This document shows positions 1 to 10,490 of a stretch of 64,000 nucleotides of DNA, piece by piece. Location: NCBI GenBank assembly GCA_024195265.1, contig JAJLRJ010000010.1:36030126-36094125 (forward strand), given 5' to 3'. How positions within the stretch are numbered: the first letter of the stretch is position 1; each line of letters starts with the position of its first letter. Under the pieces are notes generated by a model that was given only the letters and a program-made list of their open reading frames with translations, made no database searches and was not told the DNA's origin. Origin of the DNA: Dendrophyllia cribrosa. Lineage: Eukaryota > Cnidaria > Anthozoa > Scleractinia > Dendrophylliidae. The position numbers were made by a program, and so were the translations under genes.

Positions 1-2213
1 AAGATAGTCTTTCTCAAAAGTTAGCATTTGATTGAAGGGAAGGAATTTATATTGTGAGGGTTGGAATTAGGTCTAAGCGATGGTTTCTTCACTCTAAGGA
101 TTTGTAATTGTAGAGGGGGGGAAAGAACCCATTTGCTAGGGGTTAGCATTTGTAGAGGGGGAAAGAACCCATGTGCTAGGGGTTAGCATTTGTAGAGGGG
201 GACAGAAACTAATTTGCTAGGGGTTAGCATTTGTAGAGGGGGACAGAAACTCATTTGCTTGGGGTTAGCATTTGTAGTGGGGAATGGTAACCTTGTTCTA
301 AGGGCTATGATTAGGTCTAAGGAAATGGCTTTTTCACTCTAGGGGTTAGTAATTGTAGAGGGGGAAAAAAACAATTTGCTAGGGGTTAGCATTTGTAGAG
401 GGGGAAAAAACCCATTTGCTAGGAGTTAGCATTTGTAGAGGGGGAAAGAACCCATGTGTTAGGGGTTAGCATTTGTAGAGGTTAGCAATTGTAGAGGGGG
501 AAAGAACCCATGTGTTAGGGGTTAGCATTTGTAGTGGGGAATGGTAACCTTGTTCTAAAGGCTATGATTAGGTCTAAGGGAATGGCTTTTCCACCCTAGA
601 GGTTAGTAATTGTAGAGGGGGAATAAAACCCATGCGCTAGGGGTTAGCACTTGTAGAGGGGGACAGAAACTCATTTGCTAGGGGTTAGCATTTGTAGAGG
701 GGGACAGAACCTCGTTTGCTAGGGGTTAGCATTTGTAGTGGGGGAAAAAACCCATGTGCTAGGGGTTAGCAATTGTAGCGGGGGAAAGAACCCATGTGCT
801 AGGGGTTAGCATTTGTAGAGGGGGAAAGAACCCATGTGCTAGGGGTTAGCATTTGTAGAGGGGGAAAGAACCCATACATGTGCTAAAGGGTTAGCATTTG
901 TAGTGGGGAATGGTAACCTTGCTCTAAGGGCTATGATTAGGTCTAAGGGAATGGCTTTTCCACCCTAGGGGTTAGTAATTGTAGAGGGGCAAAAAACCCA
1001 TGCGTTCGAGGTTAGCATTTGTAGAGGGGGAAAGAACCCATGTGCTAGGGTTAGCATTTGTAGAGGGGGAAAGAACCCATGTGCTAGGGGTTAGCATAGT
1101 GGGGAATGGTAACCTTGTTCTAAGGGCTATGATTAGGTCTAAGGGAATGGCTTTTCCACCCTAGGGGTTTGTAATTGTAGAGGGGAAAAAAAAACCAATG
1201 TGCTAGGGGTTAGCATTTGTAGAGGGGGAAAGAACCCATTTGTTAGGGGTTAGCATTTGTAGAGGGGGAAAGAACCCATTTGCTAGGGGTTAGCATTTGT
1301 AGAGGGGGAAAGAACCCATGTGCTAGGGGTTAGCATTTGTAGAGGGGGAAAGAACCCATTTGCTTGGGGTTAGCATTTGTAGAGGGGGAAAGAACCATCA
1401 TCATCATCATCATTTTATTTCAATAATTTAAATTTAACAAATTAGAGAAATATACAACCCGCATATAGCAAAGCTAATCGAGGCAGGTTGTATAATTTAC
1501 AATCAAATTTAATCAATCAAAGAACCCATGTGCTAGGGGTTAGCAATTGTAGAGGGGGACAGAAACCATGTGCTAGGGGTTAGCATTTGTAGAGGGGGAC
1601 AGAAACTCATTTGCTTGGGGTTAGCATTTGTAGTGGGGAAAAACCCATGTGCTAGGGGTTAGCAATTGTAGAGGGGGAAAGAACCCATGTGCTAGGGGTT
1701 AGCATTTGTAGAGGGGGACAGAAACTCATTTGCTTGGGGTTAGCATTTGTAGTGGGGAATGGTAACCTTGTTCTAAGGGCTATGATTAGGTCTAAGGGAA
1801 TGGCTTTTCCACCCTAGGGGTTAGTAATTGTAGAGGGGGGAAAAAACAATGTGCTAGGGGTTAGCATTTGTAGAGGGGGAAAGAACCCATTTGCTAGGGG
1901 TTAGCATTTGTAGAGGGGGAAAGAACTCATTTGCTAGGGGTTAGCATTTTGTAGAGGGGGACAGAAACTCATTTGCTTGGGGTTAGCATTTACAGTGGGG
2001 AATGGTAACCTTGTTCTAAGGGCTATGATTAGGTCTAAGGGGATGGCTTTACCACCCTAGGGGTTAGTAATTGTAGAGGGGGAAAAACCCATGCACTAGG
2101 GGTTAGCATTTGTAGAGGGGCAAAAAAACCATTTGCTAGGGGTTAGTATTTATAGTGGGGGAAGGAACCCATGTGCTAGGGGTTAGTATTTTGATTGGGG
2201 AATGGTAACCTTT
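1..2213. repeat. Complex minisatellite array
   Basis: This is a tandem array of roughly 38-40-bp units built around the phrases AGGGGTTAGCATTTGTAGAG and GGGGGAAAGAACCCATGTGC. A second, longer unit interrupts it at intervals. That unit contains GGTAACCTTGTTCTAAGG and ATTAGGTCTAAGGGAATGG and recurs near 285, 540, 905, 1105, 1755 and 2005. The alternation gives the array a higher-order structure. The first ~118 bases form a distinct leader that recurs almost unchanged at 5431-5548. No coding potential is visible. The array lies upstream of the visible ATP6AP2 exons and may be inside one of that gene's introns. Confidence 0.95.
1397..1518 (-). mobile_element. Short non-LTR retrotransposon 3' end with target duplication
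   Basis: A 122-bp AT-rich insert interrupts the minisatellite. It is flanked by the 8-bp direct repeat AAAGAACC (1389-1396 and 1519-1526), which is part of the array unit and so reads as a target-site duplication. Read on the minus strand the insert ends in AAATAAA followed by an (ATG)n run. That is the type of tail seen on CR1/L2-like LINEs and the SINEs they mobilise. No coding sequence survives, so the family call rests on the tail and the duplication only. Confidence 0.7.
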
Positions 2214-2469
2214 TTCTGAGGGTTATATAACAATTCATTAGGGGGGAAAATTTGTCTTCAGAGTTAATAAATTTATTAGGTTAAATTGTCCTTATGAAAA
2301 TTACTAATAAATGTTTTGTTTAAATGAAGGTTGAGATGTCAAAGAGAAAACAAGAAGATGGAGGAGGAAAAGAAGAAAAGGAAAAACGAAAATTTATCTT
2401 GTTTAGATGAAATTATTGAGTTGACATCTGGAGTCTTGAGCTTATGACATCTTGACATTTCACGTGGTA
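2214..2469. other. AT-rich spacer with one very short ORF
   Basis: This unique-looking spacer follows the minisatellite. The only coding-like item is a 24-codon lysine/glutamate-rich frame from the ATG at 2336 to the TGA ending near 2410. It is too short and too biased in composition to call a gene, and no splice context supports it. Confidence 0.4.
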
Positions 2470-2772
2470 CACTGTAAATTCAAAAGAGCTGTTTCAGCCC
2501 CAAATGCTGAATCAGCTCTGAGTCCTTAAAGCTAATTCAGCCCTTCATGGGACCATTTTGGACATTAATGGGCCTGATTCAGCCCACATTGTTGCCCTGT
2601 TTTGGTGCAATTGGGCAAAAACAGCCCCATTTTAGGTCCAAAACAGCTCCCTGTTAGATCCAAACAGCTCCATTTTAGAAGGGCTAAATTAGCCCCAAAA
2701 ATGGTACCATTCTGGACTCGCCCGAAACAGCCCCAATTTTGGGGCTAAAACAGCACTTTTGAATTTACAGTG
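2470..2772. mobile_element. Non-autonomous TIR element (MITE-like), 303 bp
   Basis: The two ends are inverted copies of each other for about 33 bp. The left end begins CACTGTAAATTCAAAAG and the right end is its reverse complement, ending CTTTTGAATTTACAGTG. The interior is a run of short phrases containing CAGCCCC or GGGGCTAAA. There is no ORF. I could not see a convincing target-site duplication, so the superfamily is left open. Confidence 0.7.
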
Positions 2773-4239
2773 TTGTTGTAGATTAACATTGTGTTGACGA
2801 GTTAGGAAAGACAGAAAAAAGTGTAACCCGGGTTAGAAATAAAGGATGCAACCGGACACCTATGGCTCTTTTGATTGTTGTGATTCTTCGGGGGCAAAGC
2901 ACAACTGAGCAGGAATGTTTCTAGTCCGGCGCCGGACCTTTGCCCGACATTCCCGTGTCGTGTCCTTATTGAAGAGAAGAGAAAGAGAGAACCAATGGGA
3001 ACAGAAAAATCCTGAAAATTAATTCTAAGTTATAAATTGCATGAACTGATATTATCGGCAGGGGTAGCGGGGGGGAAGGGGTAGTTAACAAAACTAAAAG
3101 GAACCAAAAATTTTTGCGTACAAAACTTACCAAAAAAATGTGTCGAAATGCGGGGTCGTCTGTCACTAGAAAAAAAGTTAAATTTAGTTCTAAAATTTGT
3201 TCGTAAAATTTGAAAAAAAGTTATGTGCGAAAAGAAACTCTACTTACGTTGTTATTCCTTAAAAAAAGTCCAAAAGAAAAGGTTGTAAAAAAAACTGAAA
3301 AAGTCAAAAATGCATGCGAGACATGGTAGGGTTGGGGGAAAAAAAAGGTTGGGGGTGAAACCCGGGGGTTTCGAAGAAAATTATAGTTCAAATCATTTCA
3401 TGGTTTATTTATAGAAGATGACATGTAAAATGGTACAAAATATTTTTATAAAACAAATTAGTTCAAAATTATATTCGTATGTATATGTAAAGAAAAGGTC
3501 AAAATTCAATTGGTACTTGTTGAATTGAGGAAAATGATTAACAAGTATCGGGAAAAAGAAATTAATATATTAAAAAATGTTTTAAAACAAAAATGGTTCT
3601 TTAAAACAAATTAGCGAAGAAAAGGTTCATCGATAAGATATGTAATTAAACCTTAAAATTTAAGTGATGCAAATTTCTTTTATTTGTGTAAAACATGTAG
3701 AAACAAAGGTAAAAAATTTCTTGATTATATATTGGAAAAATACAAGCAAATTGAAATTTGAATGGATGTCTTCAAATCAAAGAAATTATAAACCATTCTA
3801 GCCTATTGAAATATTATGTAATAAGACATGCTTATAAATTCAATTGATGTAAATATCATTATTGCTTTTGTAAATAGAAACAAAAGCAGAAATATTAAAT
3901 GATTATGTATCAAAAAGATACAAAATAATATTGTGATTTCATAAAATCAAATGTTTTGTAAAAAAGATCTATTAAATAAAAGTGTAATTGAACGTTATTA
4001 AATTTCAAATGATGTAAATATCAAATTATCCTTTGTAATTTAAACAAGGGTAGAAATATTAAATATAACTTCACACAAAGTTAAGCTTAAATGACATGGG
4101 TTGTAAATATTACTTATAGGTTAAGATTGCAGGGTTGTAGCATGGTTTAATTTTGTGTGGAGTGTTTTGTTAGTTAGTAGCATGGTATGAAGTTTCGTAG
4201 AGTTACAGTAGGCTTTCGTCAGTTTTGGGAGGTGTCTGG
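2773..4239. other. AT-rich intergenic or intronic sequence, no gene seen
   Basis: This is AT-rich sequence with poly-A and poly-T runs and no ORF with recognisable features. A C-rich frame on the minus strand near 2966-3166 looks like chance. The region lies directly downstream (in the minus direction) of the decayed reverse transcriptase at 4240-5160 and may contain its degraded 3' part, but I see no PLE motif here. Confidence 0.5.
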
Positions 4240-5160
4240 TGTGGTATTTACGTAGTATGTTGTGGACAATTTGTCGGTTCGTATGTTTTTGTTAAATTTT
4301 GTTTTATAATAGATGGTAAAAGTGTTAGGTTTGTCCTGTTTCTCCTTCGTCGTATGTGACTAGTGTAAGGAAGGAAGGGGAAAGAATGTTTGTTAATCTG
4401 CCTGTGGGTAGTCAAGTACAGTAAATCTGAGTGTGAAAAGTTTTCGAACAAAGTTGTAGTCGTTAAAAGTTGACGAGAGTCTACTGTAACGTGTTGTCTC
4501 TGTTTTAATGATACCTGAGAAAATGTGCTCAGGGTGATTTGATGTGATATGAGGATACATGTATTTGTGGTGAGGTTTTTGGTAAACTTGATAATGGATT
4601 TTATGGTACATGATAGTGTAATGATTTAATGATATGGTGAGATCAAGGTAGTGAACTGAATGATGATTTGAGGTGAAGGTGATTGGGATTTGAGTAGGAT
4701 ATGTTGAAATGAGATTAGTGATTATGTGGTTATGGTTAGCATTGTTAGTTAGCATAAAACCATCATCTATGTAGCGACAAAAAATAAAAAGGCCATTAGT
4801 ATTAGTATTGTTAAAAAATTAAATTCGCTAAGCAAAAGTACAAGGTCGGCAATTTGCCTGCTGTGGTAGCTACCCATAGCTACACCTTGTATCTGTTGGA
4901 AAGTATCTTTTCCAGCAGAAAAATAATTGCGGTTGTTAATATAGCTGTTAAGGTTAAGTAAAAAATCGCGATATGTGTTAGGTAGGTTAAGAAGCTTGCA
5001 GCTAGTGATAATGGCGTTAATGGTGTCTCTATATGAAATTTTTGTGTAAAGTGAAATAAAATCAAAAGTGTTTTATAAAAAAATATAAAAAATTGGTAGT
5101 TATCTAGCAACCTTTGTGGCATTTTTAGGTGTTATAGAATGGGATCCCCATAAAGAGGGT
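4240..5160 (-). pseudogene. Decayed Penelope-like reverse transcriptase
   Basis: Three minus-strand frames together show the core of a Penelope-like reverse transcriptase broken by frameshifts. In order along the minus strand: a palm-entry motif FISLYTKIS (about 5050-5075), the motif QGVAMGSYHSRQIADL (4841-4886), the catalytic RYIDDG box (about 4758-4775), then HYLDLTISLN and the YQKPHHKYMYPH segment that corresponds to the YRKPTDTH motif typical of PLEs. The GSYHSRQIADL version of the usual GSPLAPVLANL box marks a distinct sub-lineage from the other PLE in this window (23306-25789). No GIY-YIG endonuclease domain is recognisable downstream. The copy is inactive. Confidence 0.8.
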
Positions 5161-5430
5161 TTCCCAACATGAACATTGATTTGCATCAATGGAATAAATT
5201 ATGGAGGTTGATTAAAAAATGTATGGGTGGGAGTTGTTGTGAGTAAAGCAAATAAAAAGAAATATTAGTTTATTAAATTAGTTGTTAAATGAGGGAGCGA
5301 CTTCTGCAACGCAGCACACTACAACCTCAATGTGATAAAGGAATAAAAATTTAAATTAAAATTAGTAAAAATTGTAAAATGTGTTATGAAACAGTCAGTG
5401 TTTTCGAGGTTGGCATATGAACAAAGGGAA

Positions 5431-5565
5431 GATAGTCTTTCTCAAAAGTTAGCATTTGATTGAAGGGAAGGAATTTATATTGTGAGGGTTGGAATTAGGT
5501 CTAAGGGATGGTTTCTTCACTCTAAGGATTTGTAATTGTAAAGGGGGGGGGGGGGGGGGGGGGGG
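5431..5565. repeat. Second copy of the array leader, ending in poly-G
   Basis: Bases 5431-5548 repeat the first 118 bases of the window almost exactly, from AAGATAGTCTTTCTCAAAAG to the start of the G-run. The copy ends in an uninterrupted run of about 23 G (5543-5565), followed by GAAAGAACC as in the array units. This looks like a duplicated or collapsed edge of the minisatellite. Confidence 0.85.
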
Positions 5566-5639
5566 AAAGAACCATCTCAAGGACTCAAGGAGTGAAAGTA
5601 AGACGAAATCTTAATCATGCTCCTTGTTTGCCCTGACAG

Positions 5640-5766
5640 TGATCTGCACACGAGGTACCCACAGGAGATGCGCGTGGTGTATCAGGAAATACACCCTTTC
5701 TTGTTATCGCAGTCAGTGGATATGTTTCATGACAACCTTCCTGCAGTCACCATCAGGCATGACCTG
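5640..5766 (+). CDS. ATP6AP2: ATP6AP2 exon (luminal part), partial gene
   Basis: The polypyrimidine tract and acceptor CTTGTTTGCCCTGACAG end at 5639, and the donor GTAAGT starts at 5767. The exon opens with one base completing a split codon, so an upstream exon must exist. It encodes about 42 residues including RYPQEMRVVYQEIHPF. The sequence is not clearly alignable by eye to vertebrate ATP6AP2. Assignment rests on the open frame and matching phase with the next exon. Confidence 0.65.
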
Positions 5767-8700
5767 GTAAGTTTCCTGTTTACGCGAATTATAGTCTATT
5801 TCGAAAAAGAGTGGCAGCATTGAACGAGTAGAATAAATGAATCGGCTGTTTGTTCTGATGAAGAGCTTACTTGGTAAAAACGCGAACAAGTTCAAGTACG
5901 ACGTGAAAAGGAAAGGGTAAGTCTTCACAAGCCTAATGGCTCACAACTGCCGGGGCTTAACCTGGTTTCTGTAGCATGAAGCGACTGACAGTATTACTAC
6001 TTTCTCCTGGATGGGATGCTAGTCCATCGCAAGGTTACCCCCCAGCATAATGTCACCGGTGCCCATTTATACACCTGGGTGAAGGGGGACAACGTGGATC
6101 AAAGTTTCTTGTCCAAGAAAACAACACGACGGCAGAGACCAGGCTTGAACCACCGACCTTCAGGTTGAAAGTCCGACGCGCTAACCACTAGACCACCGCG
6201 CCTTCACAAGAAGATAAGCTATACTTAGCCAAACATCAACGGGAAGGAGAGCTATAATCTTATTATGTTATATTTTAACAGGAAGACACTGTGAAGCAGT
6301 CATTGTGCGAGTCATTGCAAAACGAACTTCTCTCCGTCCAGTCTCCGTTACAGGTTTGTGTTGCAAATTTATTCAGTGTTTTTGAGGTTAGTTATTCAGC
6401 GAAAAGCGAGTTGTGTAACACGGCTGGGTATTTTTACTCGTTTCTATTTTTTCTAGCGTTTAGGCGAGAAAAAATAAAAATAGGTCCGCAATGCGTACAT
6501 GAGTGAGCTTACGATGAAAATTTGCACGGAAATATCTAGAGACGGAATTTGTGATGTCGAAAATGTTACTGTCAAAGATATTAAGCTAAATGAGAAATAC
6601 ACCATAGGCTGTCTGCCTCTGATTTTTCATAAAAACTATTTAACGATATAATGTGGTACTGTCACAGGTATGGAAACACAACTTTAAAAATGGTTCATTG
6701 ACTGTATAACTGGTGCAAGTGTTCCAAGTCCAAGAGATGTGATAAAAACACATGTCCACCAAGCACCATTGTGGCTTGCAACTTAACGTCTCAAGAGCTT
6801 CTGTATTGGAAAAGTATCTTGGTTTGTCGAGGATGATTTTTTGTTTTGTTGGACTGGAAGATCGTTCGTTAATTTGGTATCGTTTTTGTCACGCTATGTA
6901 ATGTCACTACAAGGACCGAGTTATCATCATTGTCATCATCAAAGTTATCATATTAGCAAATTTCTGAAAAAAAATGTAAATCATATACAGCAGTCCCTCT
7001 GTTAAGCTGAAACCCTCAGGACCTTGAGAACCATTTCCAGTAAAGGACTGGTGAATACATATTTTGGGTTTTTGAGAAATGACCACTTAATAGAGGAAGT
7101 ACTGTAACTGTGAACATGAACAAAATTCTAGATCAACCGCACATGGATTTACACAAGGATGGGTGCCTATTTGAAATAGGTGTTTATTTGAAACAGTGTC
7201 TGACAAACAAACGTGGTCGGGTTTCACATGTAAGGAGTGGTAAAACCCCATACTGACAGTAAAGATTGACACCATTTTACTCAAGGCAGGCAATGTTATC
7301 TTTTAATCAAAATATATAAATTTAAAGATCAATTTAATAAAACTTTTACGCTTGTAGCTATTGTTTCAGAGGTCTGAAACAATAACTACACTTGTAAATT
7401 ACAGCTGTAAAAGTTTTATGAAATTGAGCCCTGGTTAGTGCTTATAGCATGTAGCTGTTTGCATACAGTATCAGCATTGCCAACAATAACAGTAAAACAT
7501 TAACATTTATTTTCAAGTTTTTTTGGAATGTAGGTAGCTGTAACAAGTATAGTTAACTTACATTTTAAACTTAGTAACATCAACGTTTTCAAACAAAAAC
7601 TTTTCAACGTTTTAGTGTAACTGCGCTTAACCCAGATTTGTGTCTCTAAAGACATTATTTGTTCTCCGAAGAGAATTCATCGTTTCCCGAAGGAAATATT
7701 TTGTTCCCAGAAGGGAATTATATGACCCTGAGACAGGGTTATGGATTGCCAGATGTTGTACATGGAGCAATTCGCAATGCTGGACTGCACAAGTCACTCG
7801 GCGGCCATCACAGCTGTCTTTAAAACCACATCTCGGTGATCTAGGGAACCTTTTGTTGGCGAAGATTTTGTCTACACCTTCAAAACATCTGAAAAACTCT
7901 TTACGTGAAAACAATAGACACATTGCTTGAATGCTGTGCCTGATTACTGGTGCAATATAACACGAAAACATCGTAAATTTCGAGTCTCTTACCTCTCTTT
8001 CTCCAACGGCGAAAAAACGTGGTTGCTTTTTGATATCGAAAATACGTCGTTCGTTATCCGGGATGATCCGGGATCAGTTCGCAGCACTTCGTGTTCAACC
8101 TCGCTCATATTCGCGTGTTCGTGCTCTCATCGTTCGTACGGAAATAAACAATATCTGTTCGAGACCAGGCGCCGTGATACCGAAGACAACCCGAAGATTG
8201 GACTACCACGGACTTACGGACACTTCCCATGACATAGAGTGAGATTACACTTCATGTAAGCTCACTCAAAAACTGACGAGTCACCTCTCAAATCCTTACG
8301 TTTTTGAAAGTGTTTTACTTAGCGCGCAGTCAGAAGAGGGTAATAAATACACGTTATCTGATGGTTTAACAGATAATACGCGCGGATATTTTACGAGTTG
8401 TGTAGTGTTTTTAAAAGTTATTTATAAAGTTATAAAGTTTTTTAAAAGTTATTATTTTTTTCTATTCTATTGCGTAGGTAACCTGTGGTGTTAAGCACAG
8501 GGAAAGACGTGCAGCTGTCGGTGCAGCAGAATTAAAGGTAGAAACACATCAAGTGTACGAGTTTGAAAGTTTTACTTTTACGCTACAAACTGGTCAGTAT
8601 AGCAAGTTTGACAAATGAAAAGGTAGTGACTTAGCTACCTTCACCTACCGATCGCAAACCATGCTTTATTAGTAGGACTGCCTACCACTAAACTGATCAC

Positions 8701-9477
8701 CGGGTCTTAGGTCAGCGATGAAATGACTGCCATGTTTAAACCACCCTTAGAGGGGCAATGTAAATGAAATATTTGTTACTCTTCTAAAATGTAAATAACA
8801 TATTTGTTATAACAGTTGTTCTTCTCGGACTTGCTAGATATCAGCTGATTGTAACCATCGCGCCTCGTTGGTAAAATATATCAGCTCAAATCCGGCGCTT
8901 CCTCGAAGAATAACTGTTAAGTATCAATGGAAACATAAAAATACTGGAACAATTTTGTCAACAAATACAATACTTGTGCACAAAAACTGGATTAATTCCT
9001 TTTGGCTGTGGATGGCCAGGATAGAAGTGGATTGCAACTTGAAAAAAACAGTAATGTTTTTCCCACAAGTTCTTACCTTGTTTCTAGAAACAATCGTTAA
9101 AAACTTTTTATGGTTTGTTATCCGATCGACGAATCACGTGATATTTTCCTTTCATTGTTCAAAGATACTTAACTTAAAATACTTGGTCCAGTTGTGATTA
9201 CAAAATAGCCAAGTGCCGTTCCCACTTTACCAAGATCGGTTGTTTATTGTTGTTTCTTTCAATCAAGGATTCTAACGCAACTGATGACGATTTGGGCAAG
9301 AAGAACTTGGGAGCTGAATACTCGGCCGACTATCCCGTAATATTCAACATCTCGCTGTGGCTTGTGGTGGTGCTAGTCCTGTCCGTATATGTCATTTGTC
9401 TGATAATGTGGTACATGGATCTCGGGCGCGACAGCATTATTTATCGCATGACCAGTCAGAGAATCAAGACTGATTGA
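5640..9477 (+). CDS. ATP6AP2: ATP6AP2 (renin receptor, V-ATPase accessory subunit 2), 3' exons
   Basis: Four exons, all joined in phase 0, encode the C-terminal part of an ATP6AP2 homologue: 5640-5766, 6282-6353, 8478-8537 and 9268-9477. Each has canonical splice borders. The family is a type I membrane protein needed for assembly of the vacuolar proton ATPase and linked to Wnt/planar polarity signalling. The C-terminal 69 residues fix the identity: a luminal stretch YSADYPVIFN, one hydrophobic membrane segment, then the short tail DSIIYRMTSQRIKTD, which closely matches the vertebrate tail. A basic RERR site precedes the membrane exon, at the place where vertebrate ATP6AP2 is cut by furin-like proteases. 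The first two exons are diverged and are assigned by phase and order. Upstream exons, including the signal peptide, are not visible and are probably left of the window. Confidence 0.88.
5932..6202 (-). mobile_element. tRNA-derived SINE
   Basis: A 271-bp insert is flanked by the direct repeat TTCACAAG (5924-5931 and 6203-6210). On the minus strand its 5' part (6202 down to about 6129) resembles a tRNA. It carries an A-box match TGGTCTAGTGG and a B-box match GGTTCAAGCC, the internal RNA polymerase III promoter. The body contains the phrase CTGGATGGGATGCTAGTCCA. The element lies in an ATP6AP2 intron in antisense orientation. It is a retroposon, not a functional tRNA gene. Confidence 0.88.
6282..6353 (+). 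CDS. ATP6AP2: ATP6AP2 exon, 24 codons
   Basis: The acceptor TTTTAACAG ends at 6281 and the donor GTTTGT starts at 6354. The exon has exactly 24 codons in phase 0 and encodes EDTVKQSLCESLQNELL followed by SVQSPLQ. Phase fits both neighbouring exons. Confidence 0.65.
6354..8477. other. ATP6AP2 intron, no further exon seen
   Basis: This is a long AT-rich intron. It contains the palindromic element at 7329-7428. The stretch 7627-8260 has moderately long open frames on both strands, but they overlap each other, carry no recognisable domain and have no exon-like borders, so I treat them as chance. Confidence 0.5.
7329..7428. mobile_element. Short palindromic TIR element
   Basis: The left end TCAATTTAATAAAACTTTTAC and the right end form an inverted repeat with one mismatch. 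Inside, CTATTGTTTCAGA and TCTGAAACAATA form a second inverted pair. A related element lies at about 54205-54300 and shares the phrases TCAATTTAATAA, CACTTTTAC and TGAAACAAT. Confidence 0.65.
8478..8537 (+). CDS. ATP6AP2: ATP6AP2 exon with furin-type cleavage site
   Basis: The acceptor TATTGCGTAG ends at 8477 and the donor GTAGAA starts at 8538. The exon has 20 codons and encodes VTCGVKHRERRAAVGAAELK. The RERR motif matches the R-x-x-R consensus of furin-like convertases and sits where vertebrate ATP6AP2 is processed, just upstream of the membrane exon. Confidence 0.75.
9268..9477 (+). CDS. ATP6AP2: ATP6AP2 last exon: membrane segment and cytoplasmic tail
   Basis: The acceptor TTTCAATCAAG ends at 9267 and the stop codon TGA is at 9475-9477. 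The exon encodes a short acidic luminal stretch, the motif YSADYPVIFNISLW, about 20 hydrophobic residues as the single membrane span, and a tail beginning YMDLGRDSIIYRM. The tail is the most conserved part of the family and makes the gene identification firm. Confidence 0.92.
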   Translation, partial: DSNATDDDLGKKNLGAEYSADYPVIFNISLWLVVVLVLSVYVICLIMWYMDLGRDSIIYRMTSQRIKTD

Positions 9478-9764
9478 CTCGCAGGCTTCAATCGAAGATC
9501 GTTTGACAATTATAGGATTAAGACTGATTGATGTATTGAATTGTAACAGCGGAAACTTTCGATGGTAAGAGCGAACCATTGGACTTTTGAGGGGTGGGGG
9601 TGGGGGTGATCTTGTCCATGATCGAAATATTTTCCTTAAGGAACTCTAATGGGTCACAGGAAGTTTACTTCACGGGTAGCACTGTTGACTATGTAATTTC
9701 CCGTTTGTTTCACAGACGCGTTTTCCTCTGAGTAGGTACCATCTAAAAACGTTCACGTCGCATG

Positions 9765-9770
9765 AATAAA
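9765..9770 (+). promoter_or_regulatory. Candidate poly(A) signal of ATP6AP2
   Basis: AATAAA lies about 290 bases after the ATP6AP2 stop codon. The cleavage site is not determined. Other AT-rich hexamers nearby could also serve. Confidence 0.5.
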
Positions 9771-10039
9771 TGTACAAATGGCGCAGTGTTGAAGCATTTG
9801 CATTATCGGTTTCTTAAATTTTATTGTAATTGCAAGTTTTTTGCGTTTTGTTTTGTTTTGAATTCACTGGACAGCCGTGGCTCTCTCAAGATTTCCATGT
9901 AAGAATGTAAAGAAATTCAAATTAAATTTCACTTTTTGTTGGTTTGTCGTGATTTTGTTGTTGTACTTTTTATAGCAACTTTCATGTAAGTTAACACGAA
10001 GTTTCCGTATAAAAGGCTTAGCTCCTCCTCCATTTCACA

Positions 10040-10457
10040 CATTTTGGGGGGGTGGGTACGGGGGTACTCTGCAAATTTACGGGGGTGTGCCGCTGGGACT
10101 CTGAGACCCTTAACCTATACTAGACCATTCTAGTTGCATTTTGTAACCGTATTCTAGACTAAACACCGAAAAACCCTACCCTATCCTAGATCTATTCCAG
10201 ACTTGCTATTTTCCAGAAACTCGTTCACTATCACAGTCAAACATGCCAGGGGTCAGTAAAAATGCTGTACTTCCCGCCGTACCGATTTTTAAATGCCATT
10301 TGCCAGTAAACCTCGTCTAAACTAAATTCTTCACGCAACTGATCAGTTTTGCGCAAAATGTACCCTATTCTAGACCAAAAATCTCTCATTACTATACCCT
10401 ATCCCAGACTAAACTGCCCGAAAACCATGCCCTTCACAGCGGCACATACCTATATAT

Positions 10458-10488
<31 letters not shown>

Positions 10489-10490
10489 AG
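10040..10490. repeat. Dispersed repeat with GTGCCGCTGGGACTCT motif and poly-G end
   Basis: This copy contains GTGCCGCTGGGACTCT followed by CCCTTAACCTATACTAGACC and repeated CCCTATTCTAGACC-like phrases. It ends in ACATACCTATATATGGGGG, a G-run at about 10459-10485. Related copies occur at about 14625-14735, 17635-17745 and 58075-58168. No ORF is present. It looks like a non-autonomous dispersed repeat of unknown class. Confidence 0.7.

Noticed and set aside
6129..6202. Functional tRNA gene on the minus strand
   Set aside because: A and B boxes are good, but the segment heads a 271-bp unit with an 8-bp target duplication, so it is a SINE.
7627..8242. Protein-coding gene on either strand in the ATP6AP2 intron
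   Set aside because: Overlapping frames on both strands, no domain, no splice context.
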